64,000 nt of DNA from an uncultured Clostridia bacterium (GCA_947627575.1 CANQWN010000001.1:62001-126000), one strand, 5' to 3'; counted from the first letter of the stretch, positions 24,603 through 34,225 are shown. Notes: generated from the sequence alone by a model not told the origin. Translations and numbers: made by a program.

Positions 24603-26399
24603 ATGGCAACACCTCTTCAAGAATTTTTGGTGACGTTAAAGGAAAAACTTAATATCGTGGACGTCGCGGGCTGGTATATGACGCTTGAAAAGCGCGGTTC
24701 CGGCTATTGGGCTTGCTGTCCCTTTCACCATGAAAAAACCCCGTCCTTTTCAGTAAACGAACCCGACCAGTTTTATCACTGCTTCGGCTGCGGGGAATCG
24801 GGCGATGTAATCAAACTTGTGCGCGAACTTGAAAATATCGACTTTATGGACGCCGTAAAATTGCTTGCGGATAAAGCCGGGCTTGCAATGCCGCAGTCTG
24901 CGTACGATAGCAGGCAGACGGTGGAAACCAAACGCAAGCGCGACGTTTTGCTTAAAATAATGAACGATTGCGCGCATTTTTATCTGGATAATCTCAATTC
25001 CGGCAATGCGGACGAGCATATAGAATATATATTAAAAAGACGTATTCCTTCAAATATAGTGCGCACGTTCGGTTTGGGCGCAAGTTTAAATTATACCGAC
25101 TTGCCGCAATTTCTGCTTTCCAAGGGCTATTCCAAACAGGATATTGTGGACAGCGGAGCCGTAAACGAAGTGGACGGCAGACTTACCGACGCGCAGGGCG
25201 GCAGGCTGATTTATCCCGTGATAAACGCCATGGACGAGGTTGTGGCTTTCGGCGGCAGGGCGCTTAAAAAAACCGACTTCGCAAAATACAAAAATACCAA
25301 AGAGACGCTTATTTTCAACAAAAGCAAAACTCTGTACAATATAAATCTTCTTAAAAAACTGCGCAAAACGCAGACCATAAAAGAAGTTATAATGGTAGAG
25401 GGGTATATGGATGTGATATCCCTGTATTCCGCCGGGTTTAAAAACGTTGTGGCAAGTATGGGCACATCCCTCACGCAGGATCAGGTAAGGCTTATAAAAC
25501 GCTATACGGATACCGTGCTGATAAGTTATGACGGCGACGCCGCCGGGCAAAAGGCGAATATGCGCGGGTTGGAACTTCTCAAAGACGAGGGGATAAACGT
25601 CAAAGTAGTTCCCCTGCCGGAAGGGCTCGATCCCGACGACGTTATAAAACAACGCGGCGCGGAAGGGTATCAGGCGTGTCTCGACGCGGCTATGCCGCTT
25701 ATCGATTACAAGCTGTCTACCCTGCAAAAGGGCTTCGATTTGTCGAGGACGGAAGATAAGCGCAAATATGTTTCCGAGGCGATAAAGGTAATCAAAACGG
25801 CGGATTCCGCGGCTGAAAAGGAAGACCTGCTTAAACAACTGCGTGAAAAGACGGGCATCACCTACGAATCGCTTTCCCGCGACCTCGATTCTTCGCCGTC
25901 GCCGCAGAAAAAGGTATCGGAAAAACCACCCGCCCGCGCGGGGGACGGCGTATCGGCAATAGTAAAAGCGTCGCGCTTCGTGATAGCCGCCTATCTGTTC
26001 GATAGCAAAATTGCCGCGGGAGTATCCATTGACGAATTGAGTTTTGCGCACGACGTGCATACGATAATCGCAAAGTACGTCAAGTCGAAAAAACTGCTTT
26101 GCGAAAAAATTCAACCGTCTGAACTTTTCGATTTCTTTGAAGAGCGAACTCCCGAGTATGAGGAACTTACCCGCATACTCGATTACAGCGACGGCAACGC
26201 TTTGGACGGCGCGGTTGCGGAAAAATATTTCAACGACTGCGTGCTTGCGCTTAAAGTAAACGAAGTGGACGAAAAAATAAATTCCGTAAAAGCGCTTATA
26301 ACCGCGGAAAACGATTTAAACACGCGTAAAGCGCTTACGGTAAAATTACAACAACTTTTAAAACTTAAAGAAAAAATCAAAATCGGTGAAAAGCTATGA
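24603..26399 (+). CDS. dnaG: DNA primase
   Basis: 598 residues. The CHC2 zinc finger is at about residues 38-65 ([25 protein letters not shown]), then the RNA-polymerase core, then a TOPRIM domain with [22 protein letters not shown] and the [11 protein letters not shown] acidic motif at about residue 305. The C-terminal third is a helicase-interacting region. Between dgt and rpoD, as in the macromolecular synthesis operon. Overlaps rpoD by ATGA. Confidence 0.97.
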   Translation: MATPLQEFLVTLKEKLNIVDVAGWYMTLEKRGSGYWACCPFHHEKTPSFSVNEPDQFYHCFGCGESGDVIKLVRELENIDFMDAVKLLADKAGLAMPQSAYDSRQTVETKRKRDVLLKIMNDCAHFYLDNLNSGNADEHIEYILKRRIPSNIVRTFGLGASLNYTDLPQFLLSKGYSKQDIVDSGAVNEVDGRLTDAQGGRLIYPVINAMDEVVAFGGRALKKTDFAKYKNTKETLIFNKSKTLYNINLLKKLRKTQTIKEVIMVEGYMDVISLYSAGFKNVVASMGTSLTQDQVRLIKRYTDTVLISYDGDAAGQKANMRGLELLKDEGINVKVVPLPEGLDPDDVIKQRGAEGYQACLDAAMPLIDYKLSTLQKGFDLSRTEDKRKYVSEAIKVIKTADSAAEKEDLLKQLREKTGITYESLSRDLDSSPSPQKKVSEKPPARAGDGVSAIVKASRFVIAAYLFDSKIAAGVSIDELSFAHDVHTIIAKYVKSKKLLCEKIQPSELFDFFEERTPEYEELTRILDYSDGNALDGAVAEKYFNDCVLALKVNEVDEKINSVKALITAENDLNTRKALTVKLQQLLKLKEKIKIGEKL

Positions 26400-27454
26400 G
26401 TTTATCTGAACAAAAACTTAACGAAATTTTAAAACAGATTATAGACAGTTACGGCGCGAAAGGTTCCATAACCACCAACAGCCTCTGCGATATAATGGAA
26501 AAATACGAAACCACGCCCACCCAAATGGACTTCGTATACAAATCCATAGCGGAAGCGGGCATCCAGATTATCGACGAGGCGGAACGCGACAAGGAACTTT
26601 ACGAACAGGCGCTTTCCGATATAGGACTTGACGACCCCGTTAAGATGTATCTAAAGGACATAGGCAGGGTGCCGTTGCTTTCTCCGGACGACGAGATAGA
26701 ACTTGCCAGAAGGATGCAGGAGGGCGACGAGGCGGCGAAGAAAAAACTTTCGGAAGCCAACTTGCGCCTTGTCGTTTCGATAGCCAAAAGGTACGTGGGG
26801 CGCGGTATGCTTTTCCTCGATCTCATTCAGGAAGGCAATCTCGGGCTTATGAAAGCCGTCGAAAAATTCGATTATCAAAAGGGCTTTAAATTTTCCACGT
26901 ACGCAACGTGGTGGATAAGGCAGGCGATAACCCGCGCCATAGCGGATCAGGCGCGCACCATCCGTATCCCCGTGCATATGGTGGAAACCATAAACAAACT
27001 TACGCGCGTTTCGCGTATTCTTTTGCAGAAGTACGGCAGGGAACCCACGCCCGAAGAGATAGCCAAAGAGATGAACATCAGCGTAGAGCGCGTTCACGAA
27101 ATACAGAAAATAGCGCAGGATCCCGTCTCTCTCGAAACGCCTATAGGCGAGGAAGAGGACAGCCATCTCGGCGATTTCATAGAGGACGATAAAACCGAAA
27201 CCCCTTCGGAAAGCGTGTCTACCACGATGTTGAAGGAAACGCTTTTAAACGTTTTGAATAGCCTTACCCCCCGTGAAGAAAAAGTTTTGCGTTTGAGGTA
27301 CGGCGTGGACGACGGCAGACCCCGCACTCTGGAAGAAGTGGGCAAGGAATTCAACGTCACCCGCGAAAGAATAAGGCAAATAGAGGCAAAGGCTTTAAGG
27401 AAGTTGCGCCACCCGTCGCGTTCAAAGCATCTTAAAGATTTCCTCGATACCTGA
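26396..27454 (+). CDS. rpoD: Primary sigma factor (sigma-70/SigA)
   Basis: 352 residues. Region 1.2 begins [16 protein letters not shown], region 2 carries [32 protein letters not shown], region 3 [11 protein letters not shown], and region 4 [30 protein letters not shown] primary rather than alternative sigma by completeness; its promoters would be the TTGACA/TATAAT type seen throughout this window. Confidence 0.97.
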   Translation: MSLSEQKLNEILKQIIDSYGAKGSITTNSLCDIMEKYETTPTQMDFVYKSIAEAGIQIIDEAERDKELYEQALSDIGLDDPVKMYLKDIGRVPLLSPDDEIELARRMQEGDEAAKKKLSEANLRLVVSIAKRYVGRGMLFLDLIQEGNLGLMKAVEKFDYQKGFKFSTYATWWIRQAITRAIADQARTIRIPVHMVETINKLTRVSRILLQKYGREPTPEEIAKEMNISVERVHEIQKIAQDPVSLETPIGEEEDSHLGDFIEDDKTETPSESVSTTMLKETLLNVLNSLTPREEKVLRLRYGVDDGRPRTLEEVGKEFNVTRERIRQIEAKALRKLRHPSRSKHLKDFLDT

Positions 27455-28104
27455 TGCGCCGCGTAGAATTGCTTTGCGGCTATTTGCCCCGTTGCCGTGT
27501 ATTTGCGGACGTGGGGTGCGACCACGGTTATTGCGCCCGCTACGCCGTAAAAAACGGGCTTTGCGAAAGCGCGATAATTTCCGACATAAGCGAAAAAAGC
27601 CTGCAAAAAGCGGAAAAACTGCTTAAAAATTACATAGAAGAGGGTAAAGTCCGTTCCGTCTGTTGCGACGGGCTTGAAAAAGTTTCCGCCGACGGCGTGC
27701 TTATAGCCGGTATGGGCGGAGAAGAGATAATACGCATACTGAAAAATGCTTATATCCCCCGCGCTTTCACCCTGCAACCCATGAAAAACGCGCGCAGGTT
27801 GCGCGGGTATCTGCTTGAAAACGGTTGTCTGCTTACGCAGGACGATTTGTTCTGCGACGGAAAAAATTATTATTTTGTAATCTGCGGGGAATACAACCCC
27901 GACGCCGTCGGTTGCGCCTATACGGAAGCGCAGCTTCGTTACGGCAAACACAGCCTTGAAAATCCGCTTTTGCGCGAATATCTTAAAATACAGCTCGCAA
28001 AAAAACGCGAATATCTCTCGCGCGGGCTATCCGCGGCTTCGCGCGCGGCGGTACAGGAAGAATACAACTTTATCGAGGGGGTACTGAAAGGTGAAATTAA
28101 ATGA
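27454..28104 (+). CDS. trmK: tRNA (adenine22-N1)-methyltransferase
   Basis: 216 residues of the TrmK/YqfN family: SAM-binding FADVGCDHGYCARYAVKNG, then SDISEKSLQKAEKLL, and GMGGEEIIRIL. Methylates A22 in tRNA. Starts within the rpoD stop (TGATG) and lies between rpoD and nif3, the conserved Firmicute order. Confidence 0.93.
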   Translation: MRRVELLCGYLPRCRVFADVGCDHGYCARYAVKNGLCESAIISDISEKSLQKAEKLLKNYIEEGKVRSVCCDGLEKVSADGVLIAGMGGEEIIRILKNAYIPRAFTLQPMKNARRLRGYLLENGCLLTQDDLFCDGKNYYFVICGEYNPDAVGCAYTEAQLRYGKHSLENPLLREYLKIQLAKKREYLSRGLSAASRAAVQEEYNFIEGVLKGEIK

Positions 28105-28870
28105 ATTGTTTGCCGAATTGGAACAGGTTGCGCCCCTTGCGCTATCCCGCGAGTACTGCGAAAAGTTCGGCGCATACGACAACAGCGGCGTACTTATCGA
28201 TTGCGGCGGCGAAATTACGGGCGCGCTTTTCACTTTGGATTTAAGCGCGGAAGCGGTGGAACGCGCAACCGAATTGGGTTACAACCTGATAGTTACGCAC
28301 CATCCCGCAATTTATACGGGTTTGAAGAATATAGATTTCCGCGCGCCTTTAAACAGAGCCATATGCGAATGTATAAAGCGCGGTATAAGCGTTGTGTCCA
28401 TGCATCTCAATTACGACGCGGCTCCGTTCGGCATAGATTACTACCTTATGCGCGGGTTAGGCGGGGAGGAGGGCAAAACAATGCACAACCTTTCCTGCGG
28501 CGCATACGGCAGGGTTTTCAATATTCACCCCACGGCGTTTTCGGATTACGTTGCGGCGGTAGGCAACACTTTTTCAACCCGCAGGATAATCTGTTACGGC
28601 GAGGACCGCACCGTCCGCCGCGTGGCTTCGTTCTGCGGCGCGGGTTGCGATGAACAATCGCTTGCATTTGCCGTTGAAAACGGCGCGGACGTATTTGTTT
28701 CGTCCGATTTGAAACATAACAGGATAGCCGAACTTGTCGCCCGTAAAATCTGCGTTTTGCAGCTTACGCATTATTCGGCGGAAAATTTCGGTTTTCAAAA
28801 AATATATTCAAAATTATCGGCAAGTCTGTCGGTGCCGTCGCATTATTATACCGACGAGTCGCTGATGTGA
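28091..28870 (+). CDS. Nif3-like dinuclear metal-centre protein
   Basis: 259 residues from GTG 28091, overlapping trmK by 14 bases. Metal-binding pattern of the NIF3/YqfO family: DNSGVLIDCGGEITGALFTLD, NLIVTHHPAIYTG, SMHLNYDAAPFG, and a C-terminal DLKHN and LTHYSAENFG. The insert domain of larger YqfO proteins is short here. Function in the family is not settled (GTP cyclohydrolase-like folds have been noted). Confidence 0.9.
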   Translation: MKLNELFAELEQVAPLALSREYCEKFGAYDNSGVLIDCGGEITGALFTLDLSAEAVERATELGYNLIVTHHPAIYTGLKNIDFRAPLNRAICECIKRGISVVSMHLNYDAAPFGIDYYLMRGLGGEEGKTMHNLSCGAYGRVFNIHPTAFSDYVAAVGNTFSTRRIICYGEDRTVRRVASFCGAGCDEQSLAFAVENGADVFVSSDLKHNRIAELVARKICVLQLTHYSAENFGFQKIYSKLSASLSVPSHYYTDESLM

Positions 28871-28884
28871 CAAAAGGAGAAAAT

Positions 28885-29592
28885 ATGTCGCAAAATCAAA
28901 TACAATTGCTTTTGAAGTATCAGGAAGAGGATGAAAAAATACTTCGCATCGAAAACGAAGTAAACAATTCGGAACAGCGCAAAAACTATATGAAAGCCCG
29001 CGCATTTTTAAAGGCTGCGCCCGAAAAATTGGACGCAATGGACGCGCGCGCCCTCGAACTTGCAAAACTGCTTGAAAAACTTGTGGCGGAACAGCAGGAT
29101 ATAGCCGAAACGCTTACCGATTTTGAAAATATCGACGAGTTGGTTGAGGACGGCGGCGATATCTCTTTCTATAAAAAGAATCTTTCCCAGCTTACCGAAA
29201 AACTGAAAAAGATAAAAAGCGAGCTTAACAACCTTACAAAATCCGCAAAGGACGCCGACGAGGAATTTCAGGCTTTCAAAAAGAAGACCATAAGCATCCA
29301 AAAACAGTACGAAGAATATAAAAACGCCTATCAGGAATACAGGGCAAAACGCCAGAAAGAGGCTGAAGCCGTCAGGGAAGAGTTGGAAAAACTTTCCGCG
29401 GACATAAGCGAAAAGGCGATGAACGGCTATCAGACGAAGAGAAGCGAACGCATTTTCCCCGTCATTTGCGCCGCCTTGCAGGACAGGTGTTCCAAATGCG
29501 GAATGAGCCTTTCCATCGCCGGTAAGGAAGCGCTTGCCCGCGGCGATATTATCGAGTGCGAAAACTGCCACAGATATCTATTTAAAGGCTGA
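28885..29592 (+). CDS. Coiled-coil protein with C-terminal C4 zinc ribbon
   Basis: 235 residues. The track starts at GTG 28867, but AAGGAG lies 6 bases before ATG 28885 (MSQNQIQLLLKYQEEDEKIL), so I use the latter. A long charged coiled coil (about 25-190) is followed by a zinc ribbon: RCSKCGMSLS ... IIECENCHRYLF, two CxxC pairs. This is the CT398/DUF164-like family often found behind nif3 in Firmicutes and close to DNA-replication genes; the exact role is unknown. Confidence 0.85.
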   Translation: MSQNQIQLLLKYQEEDEKILRIENEVNNSEQRKNYMKARAFLKAAPEKLDAMDARALELAKLLEKLVAEQQDIAETLTDFENIDELVEDGGDISFYKKNLSQLTEKLKKIKSELNNLTKSAKDADEEFQAFKKKTISIQKQYEEYKNAYQEYRAKRQKEAEAVREELEKLSADISEKAMNGYQTKRSERIFPVICAALQDRCSKCGMSLSIAGKEALARGDIIECENCHRYLFKG

Positions 29593-29639
29593 CCGCCTGT
29601 GCAGTTTGCACAAAAATTAAAAAAATTAGCAAAAAACTG

Positions 29640-29770
29640 TTGACAACTAACTTTTTTTGTGATAACTTATAGGAACTCAATCAAGAGGACTATTTGAACG
29701 GCAGAAAAGCTGTAACTTAATAGGAAGAGCGGTTCGGTTAAATTTATTTAGTCGGACCTTTCTTTTTGCA
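29640..29770 (+). ncRNA. Possible small RNA with its own promoter and terminator
   Basis: TTGACA at 29640 is followed by an imperfect -10 region (GATAACTT). Downstream, CTATT/AATAG encloses a short GCAG/CTGT hairpin, and a 13-bp stem (GGTTCGGTTAAAT with ATTTAGTCGGACC, with wobble pairs) is followed by TTTCTTTTT, a good terminator. No start codon with a ribosome site lies between. It may be a ~90-base sRNA, or a regulatory leader for the SGNH hydrolase gene. I recognise no known RNA family. Confidence 0.4.
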
Positions 29771-29876
29771 CGGCGCACCGCCGCACAGATTTATTGCGGT
29801 ACGTCGGCGGGGGCGCAAAATCGCGCAAATCCGCGCAAAAAAATGTTGAAAAAGCGGCGCGGGCATAGGGGTGCAT

Positions 29877-30563
29877 ATGAAAAATCTTAAAGGCAAAAAA
29901 GTTGCTGTTTTCGGCGACAGCATAATGTACGGTTCGGGCAACGGCGGGCGCGGCGTTGCGGAATATGTTGCCGAAGCGACGGGCGCGGAGTGCGTAAAGT
30001 ACTGCATAGGCGGCGCGCGCGTAGGCTACCGCGAGGGCAAAAGCTGGGTCGTGGAACAGGTGAAAAAGGCGATAAACGAAAATTGCACGGCACAGCTTAT
30101 AATTTTCGACGGGTTTACCAACGATTGCAATTTAAGCGGCGGCAGTTCTGTTCCCGACGTGCCTTTGGGCGAGATGACCGAAGGTTTCGACGGGTTCGAT
30201 ATTTTTGCCGTGAAGAAGGAAAATACGCAATTTTCCCGCTGTTTGGAGGAAGTTATCGCCGCTTTCCGCAAATATTTCGTCGGGGCGAAACTGCTTTTCG
30301 TCCGTCCGCACAAGATGGGCAGGCGTGACGCGCAGTTGCAGAAAATTTACGGCGAACGCGCCGTTGAAATCTGCAAAAAGTGGGGCGTTGCCGTCGCAGA
30401 TATATATACGGACAGCGATATGGATACTTTCGTACCCGAACAGCGCGATATGTACACGGGCGATACGTACGGATGGGGCAGGGGAGACGCCACACATCCC
30501 AACGCCGCCGGATATACGCAAAAATATATGCCCCTGATTTTAGAGGCAATAAATAAAATTTGA
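29877..30563 (+). CDS. SGNH/GDSL-family hydrolase, cytosolic
   Basis: 228 residues from ATG 29877. Block I GDSIMYGSG, later VYQRL-equivalent FDGFTNDCN (block III Asn), and block V DATHPNAAGY with the catalytic Asp-His. Esterase or acetyl-xylan-type activities are known in the family. No signal peptide is seen, so it is probably intracellular. It is followed 8 bases later by a flavodoxin-like reductase and ends with it at a strong terminator. Confidence 0.85.
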   Translation: MKNLKGKKVAVFGDSIMYGSGNGGRGVAEYVAEATGAECVKYCIGGARVGYREGKSWVVEQVKKAINENCTAQLIIFDGFTNDCNLSGGSSVPDVPLGEMTEGFDGFDIFAVKKENTQFSRCLEEVIAAFRKYFVGAKLLFVRPHKMGRRDAQLQKIYGERAVEICKKWGVAVADIYTDSDMDTFVPEQRDMYTGDTYGWGRGDATHPNAAGYTQKYMPLILEAINKI

Positions 30564-30571
30564 GGTGAAGT

Positions 30572-31195
30572 ATGAAAGTTTTGCTTTTAAACGGCAGCCC
30601 GCACGAAAAGGGTTGCACTTATACCGCGCTTGCGGAAATATCCAAATGGCTTAAAGCTCAGGGCGTGGACAGTGAAATAGTATGGCTCGGCAACGGCGCG
30701 GTGCGCGGTTGTATAGGTTGCGGCGGTTGCAATGTGCGCGGCAAGTGCGTTTTCGACGACGACCCGCTTAACGCCATAGCCGAAAAAGCCAAAACCGCGG
30801 ACGGCTACGTTTTCGGCGCGCCCGTTCATTACGCCTCGCCCAACGGCGCAACGATAGCGGTAATGGATAGGTTGTTTTACAGCGCGGGCGCGCATTTCAG
30901 ATATAAACCCGCGGCGTGCATAGTTTCCGCCCGCCGCGCCGGCACAACCGCTTCTTACGACGTGCTTAACAAGTACATAGGCATAAACAATATGATTCAG
31001 GTTCCCTCGTGCTATTGGAATATGGTTCACGGCAACACCCCCGAAGAGGTGTTGAAGGACGAAGAGGGGCTTAACATTATGCACGCGCTTGCCAACAATA
31101 TGGCGTGGCTGTTGAAATTGCTTGAAAGCGCAAAGGGCACCCCGCTTGAACGTCCCGAAGGCGTGCCCAAAATCCGCACCAATTTCATTCGCTGA
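30572..31195 (+). CDS. Flavodoxin-fold NAD(P)H-dependent oxidoreductase / iron-sulfur flavoprotein-like
   Basis: 207 residues. FMN phosphate loop LLLNGSPHEKGCTYTAL at the N-terminus, then a cluster CIGCGGCNVRGKC (four Cys, residues ~47-58) typical of the NADPH-dependent FMN reductase/iron-sulfur flavoprotein family, and FGAPVHYASPN and FRYKPAACIVSARR for the flavin-contact regions. Likely a redox enzyme for quinones or small aromatic acceptors. Confidence 0.88.
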   Translation: MKVLLLNGSPHEKGCTYTALAEISKWLKAQGVDSEIVWLGNGAVRGCIGCGGCNVRGKCVFDDDPLNAIAEKAKTADGYVFGAPVHYASPNGATIAVMDRLFYSAGAHFRYKPAACIVSARRAGTTASYDVLNKYIGINNMIQVPSCYWNMVHGNTPEEVLKDEEGLNIMHALANNMAWLLKLLESAKGTPLERPEGVPKIRTNFIR

Positions 31196-31218
31196 CGAAG
31201 TTGCCAAAGGGCAAAATA

Positions 31219-31256
31219 AACGCGGCTGAACGTTTGTAAACGTTCAGCCGCGTTTT
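31219..31256. terminator. Strong bidirectional terminator
   Basis: Perfect 15-bp arms AACGCGGCTGAACGTTT-type around TGT, with a T-run on the plus side, between the convergent reductase and AspRS genes. Confidence 0.85.
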
Positions 31257-31276
31257 CATACAATAAATTTTTGAGG

Positions 31277-32608
31277 TTAGGGCGTAACCCTGTTTATATC
31301 TCTCGGGAACATAGCCGCGTTTCGTATATTTTTAAAGCCCAGCAGGTGCATGGTAAGCCTTTCAAGCCCCAACCCCAAACCGCCGTGAGGCGGCGCGCCG
31401 TATTTGTGAAGCATAAGGTAGGTTTCAAATTCTTCCGGGTTCATTCCCAGCCTTTTCATCTTTTCAACCTGCATATTGTAATCGTGTATTCTCTGCCCGC
31501 CGGAAGTTATTTCTATCCCCCTGAACAGCAGGTCGAACGACAGCGTAACTTCGGGGTCCTCCGGGTCGTCCATAGTGTAAAAAGGTCTCTTTTTGGATAA
31601 GTAATGGGTTACGAACAGAAAATCGGAATTAAATTGCTGTTTTGCCCACTTGCCCAAAAACGCCTCTTCCTCGGGTTCAAAATCCTTCATATCCGTTATG
31701 TTTTTCAGTTTTTTAACGCACATTTCCTTTGCGTCTTTAAACCTTATGCAGGGTATAGAGGTAATTTCCGGTATATCCGCTTTAAGCATTTCAACTTCCG
31801 CCGCATATTCCGTTTTAAGCAGGTTCATTATATATTTCAACACGCCCGTTTCGGTGTTCATAATATCCGTAAAGCTATCGATGAACCCCATTTCAAAGTC
31901 CATTGAAATATATTCGTTCAGGTGCCTGCAAGTATCGTGGTGTTCCGCGCGGAAAACGGGCGCAATTTCAAACACTCTTTCGTATACGGGCACAAGCGCC
32001 TGCTTGTAAAGCTGCGGGCTTTGCGCAAGGAACACCGTTTTGCCGAAGTAATCCAGCTTAAACACGTTTGTTCCGCCTTCCGCCCCCGCAAAATTTATTT
32101 TAGGCGTGTGAATTTCGGTAAACCCTTCGCCCTGCAAATATTCCCTGAATCCGCGCTGAATCCCTTCCTGCAACTTAAAAACAGCCCTTTCTTTGGGGTT
32201 TCTCAACGTAACGGGTCTGTTGTCAAGGTTCACAGCCAAATCGCAGTTTACCTGTTTTTTGGAAATAACCACGGGCGGAATGGCGGCGGGGGAGGAGATT
32301 ATTTCGATATTGTGAATCTGCAACTCAAATCTTTCGCTTCCGTCGCGCGTTTCGCTTTTAACTATTTTCCCCGTAACTTTTGCGGCGGCTTGTTCAACCA
32401 CCTTATCGCTTAACCTGAAATCTGAAAATTCGGGCGAATATACGCACTGTATAAGTTCCCTTGCCGTTCTTAAAAGAATGAACGCAAAATCAGACATTTC
32501 CCTTATGTTATGGATAAACCCTTTAACCGTGGCAACTTCGCCTTCGTGCCGTTTAAATTCGCTATAAGGCAAAGAAGTGCAAACGATATTGCCGTCAATT
32601 TCCTGCAT
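31277..32608 (-). CDS. aspS: Aspartyl-tRNA synthetase, archaeal-type (probably non-discriminating)
   Basis: 443 residues. N-terminal OB anticodon domain (TVKGFIHNIREMSDFAFILLR), then a class IIb core: FTEIHTPKINFAGAEGGTNVF, LAQSPQLYKQALV, motif 2 FRAEHHDTCRHLNEY, and motif 3 GGLGLGLERLTMHLLG. About 440 residues without the bacterial GAD insert is the archaeal/eukaryal AspRS type, which in many Clostridia charges both tRNA-Asp and tRNA-Asn and depends on GatCAB. The non-discriminating behaviour is inferred from the type, not visible directly. Confidence 0.9.
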   Translation of the reverse strand: MQEIDGNIVCTSLPYSEFKRHEGEVATVKGFIHNIREMSDFAFILLRTARELIQCVYSPEFSDFRLSDKVVEQAAAKVTGKIVKSETRDGSERFELQIHNIEIISSPAAIPPVVISKKQVNCDLAVNLDNRPVTLRNPKERAVFKLQEGIQRGFREYLQGEGFTEIHTPKINFAGAEGGTNVFKLDYFGKTVFLAQSPQLYKQALVPVYERVFEIAPVFRAEHHDTCRHLNEYISMDFEMGFIDSFTDIMNTETGVLKYIMNLLKTEYAAEVEMLKADIPEITSIPCIRFKDAKEMCVKKLKNITDMKDFEPEEEAFLGKWAKQQFNSDFLFVTHYLSKKRPFYTMDDPEDPEVTLSFDLLFRGIEITSGGQRIHDYNMQVEKMKRLGMNPEEFETYLMLHKYGAPPHGGLGLGLERLTMHLLGFKNIRNAAMFPRDINRVTP

Positions 32609-32637
32609 AAATAAAAGCCTCGCAACGTTTTTTAATA

Positions 32638-32666
32638 ATTTTACGGCTTTTTACCTTAAAAATCAA
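32638..32666 (-). promoter_or_regulatory. Promoter of aspS
   Basis: Minus strand: TTGATT, 17 bases, TAAAAT, about 30 bases before the start; leader too short for a T-box. Confidence 0.6.
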
Positions 32667-32718
32667 GTAATAAACCCCCACAATAAAATAAAATTCCAAA
32701 CTAACCTTTAATTACCTC

Positions 32719-32747
32719 TTGCATTATCGCCCAAACGGTGCTATAAT
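32719..32747 (+). promoter_or_regulatory. Promoter of 6S RNA
   Basis: TTGCAT, 17 bases, TATAAT with TGC before the -10; transcription would start near 32754. Confidence 0.75.
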
Positions 32748-32756
32748 GTATATACA

Positions 32757-32930
32757 AAATTTCTGCGGTGTTCGTGGTATGGGAAATTCGTAATCCACAA
32801 AAATTTTCAGGGAACGTTTCGTTTGCGGAAATAGGCAAGGTCTGTTTGGTCGGAAAGTCTGATGTTTCGCTTCGGCGTACCCACCTGCGAGAAGCGGGTT
32901 AATACTTTTTCATACCACGGCACAGGCGGA
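32757..32930 (+). ncRNA. ssrS: 6S RNA
   Basis: No protein-coding frame fits. The transcript ends pair as in 6S RNA: CTGCGGTGTTCGTGGTATG at the 5' side with CATACCACGGCACAGG at the 3' side, including an 8-bp perfect GTGGTATG/CATACCAC. The TGTTCG and CGGCA elements that frame the 6S closing stem are visible. A long, irregular inner stem with an open middle (about 32800-32900) fits the promoter-mimic bubble that binds sigma-70 RNA polymerase. Strong own promoter upstream; a 16-bp hairpin follows. Exact ends are estimates. Confidence 0.8.
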
Positions 32931-32966
32931 TTTACGCGGTTGCATTACGGTGCAACCGCGTAAATC
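32929..32966 (+). terminator. Hairpin after 6S RNA
   Basis: GATTTACGCGGTTGCA and TGCAACCGCGTAAATC pair perfectly over 16 bp around TTACGG. Only a weak T-run follows (TTAAT), so some read-through into ppa is likely. Confidence 0.6.
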
Positions 32967-32988
32967 TTAATAAAGCAAAGGATAAAAA

Positions 32989-33519
32989 ATGAACGTTTGG
33001 CACGAAATACCTCCCGATCTTGTCACCCCGCGCCTTTTCGACGCGCTTATCGAAATACCCAAGGGCAGTAAAACCAAGTACGAGCTGGATAAGCGTACGG
33101 GTCTGCTCCGCCTCGACAGGATACTGTACACTTCTACGGTCTATCCCGCAAATTACGGCTTTATCCCCTTAACGTACGCCGCCGACGGCGACCCGCTGGA
33201 CGTGCTTGTCCTTTCCGCAGAACCCGTTCTGCCTATGACGCTTGTTTCCTGCTCGCCGATAGGCGTGATAAAAATGGACGACGGCGGCAAATCCGACGAA
33301 AAGATTATCGCCGTAGCCGTAGGCGACCCCACATACCGTTCCTGCAAAAGCCTTAAAGACTTGCCTTCCCACGTTTTCGAGGAAATGTCGCACTTTTTTG
33401 AAGTGTACAAAACCCTTGAAAATAAGCACACCGCGGTAAAGCGCATAGGCGGGGTAGAGGAGGCACGGCTTGTTATTGCCGATTGCATAAAAGCCTACGC
33501 CGAAAAATTTCCCCGCTGA
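32989..33519 (+). CDS. ppa: Inorganic pyrophosphatase, family I
   Basis: 176 residues. EIPKGSKTKYELDK, YPANYGFIPLTYAADGDPLDVLVL and the following GDPTYRS and KDLPSHVFEEM carry the metal-binding and catalytic residues of the soluble family I enzyme. Hydrolyses pyrophosphate in the cytosol. It starts 23 bases after the 6S hairpin with an AAAGGA site, so it may be expressed partly by read-through from the 6S promoter. Confidence 0.95.
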   Translation: MNVWHEIPPDLVTPRLFDALIEIPKGSKTKYELDKRTGLLRLDRILYTSTVYPANYGFIPLTYAADGDPLDVLVLSAEPVLPMTLVSCSPIGVIKMDDGGKSDEKIIAVAVGDPTYRSCKSLKDLPSHVFEEMSHFFEVYKTLENKHTAVKRIGGVEEARLVIADCIKAYAEKFPR

Positions 33520-33610
33520 AATTTCGCCCGCCGCGCCTTAATTTTTCTTTCGCGCGCCCGCGCTTATATATTGTTTAGTTTATACCATATAATATATATA
33601 ATGTCAGCCC

Positions 33611-33655
33611 GCCGCGACGGCAAGCCTTTGCAGGCTTCCCGTCGCGGCATTTTTT
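33611..33655 (+). terminator. Terminator of ppa
   Basis: GCCGCGACGG/CCGTCGCGGC with an inner AAGCC/GGCTT, then ATTTTTTG. Confidence 0.85.
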
Positions 33656-34225
33656 GCAATTTGCAATCCCCGCCAAACATTCTGCGCCCCTAAATATGGC
33701 GAAGAAGGACGAGCGCGGACTTCTCAAAACAGCACAGTGCGCTGTTTTGCCGCGCGAGATGAGTGAGCACCTAATTCCCGCGCGAACGGTGCCCGAACAC
33801 GGCGTTGCCCTTACGCCGCGTGAGAAAGTAGTCCTTAAATCACGAAAAATTTGCGCCTTATTATAAGATATTTTTATAATAAGGTGCGCAAACCGTCGCT
33901 ATGCTCGGGCGCAGGGCGCGCAACCGCCCGAGATTTTTGTGAACTTCCCAAATAATTCACGGCGCAAGCAAAACCACGCTTTTGCGCCGCGCAACCCAAT
34001 TTGCGAACCCTTTCGCCTGAGCGAGGTGAATGACTGCGATTATATATTCGTGCGCCCTTAAATATCGCAGTCAGAGGACGAGTAGTCCTTAACTCACGAA
34101 AAATGTAAACGTCCGCAAAGACGTTTACATTTTTGTGAACTCTCTATTTTTGCTCTCCCCAAACAAAAATTTTTATTATTTTTGAGATAGAAAAACAAAT
34201 TAGGTTATTTAATCTCAAAATAGTC

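Noticed and set aside
25086-26114. 342-aa antisense ORF over dnaG
   Set aside because: Shadow of a certain gene; no ribosome site and no recognisable domain.
33654-33866. 70-aa plus-strand ORF in the hairpin region
   Set aside because: No Shine-Dalgarno site, composition unlike neighbours, and it is crossed by several perfect stems.
33611-34160. Hairpin array considered as an integron attC array or retron RNA
   Set aside because: No integron integrase or reverse transcriptase in the window, and no attC core sites are seen.
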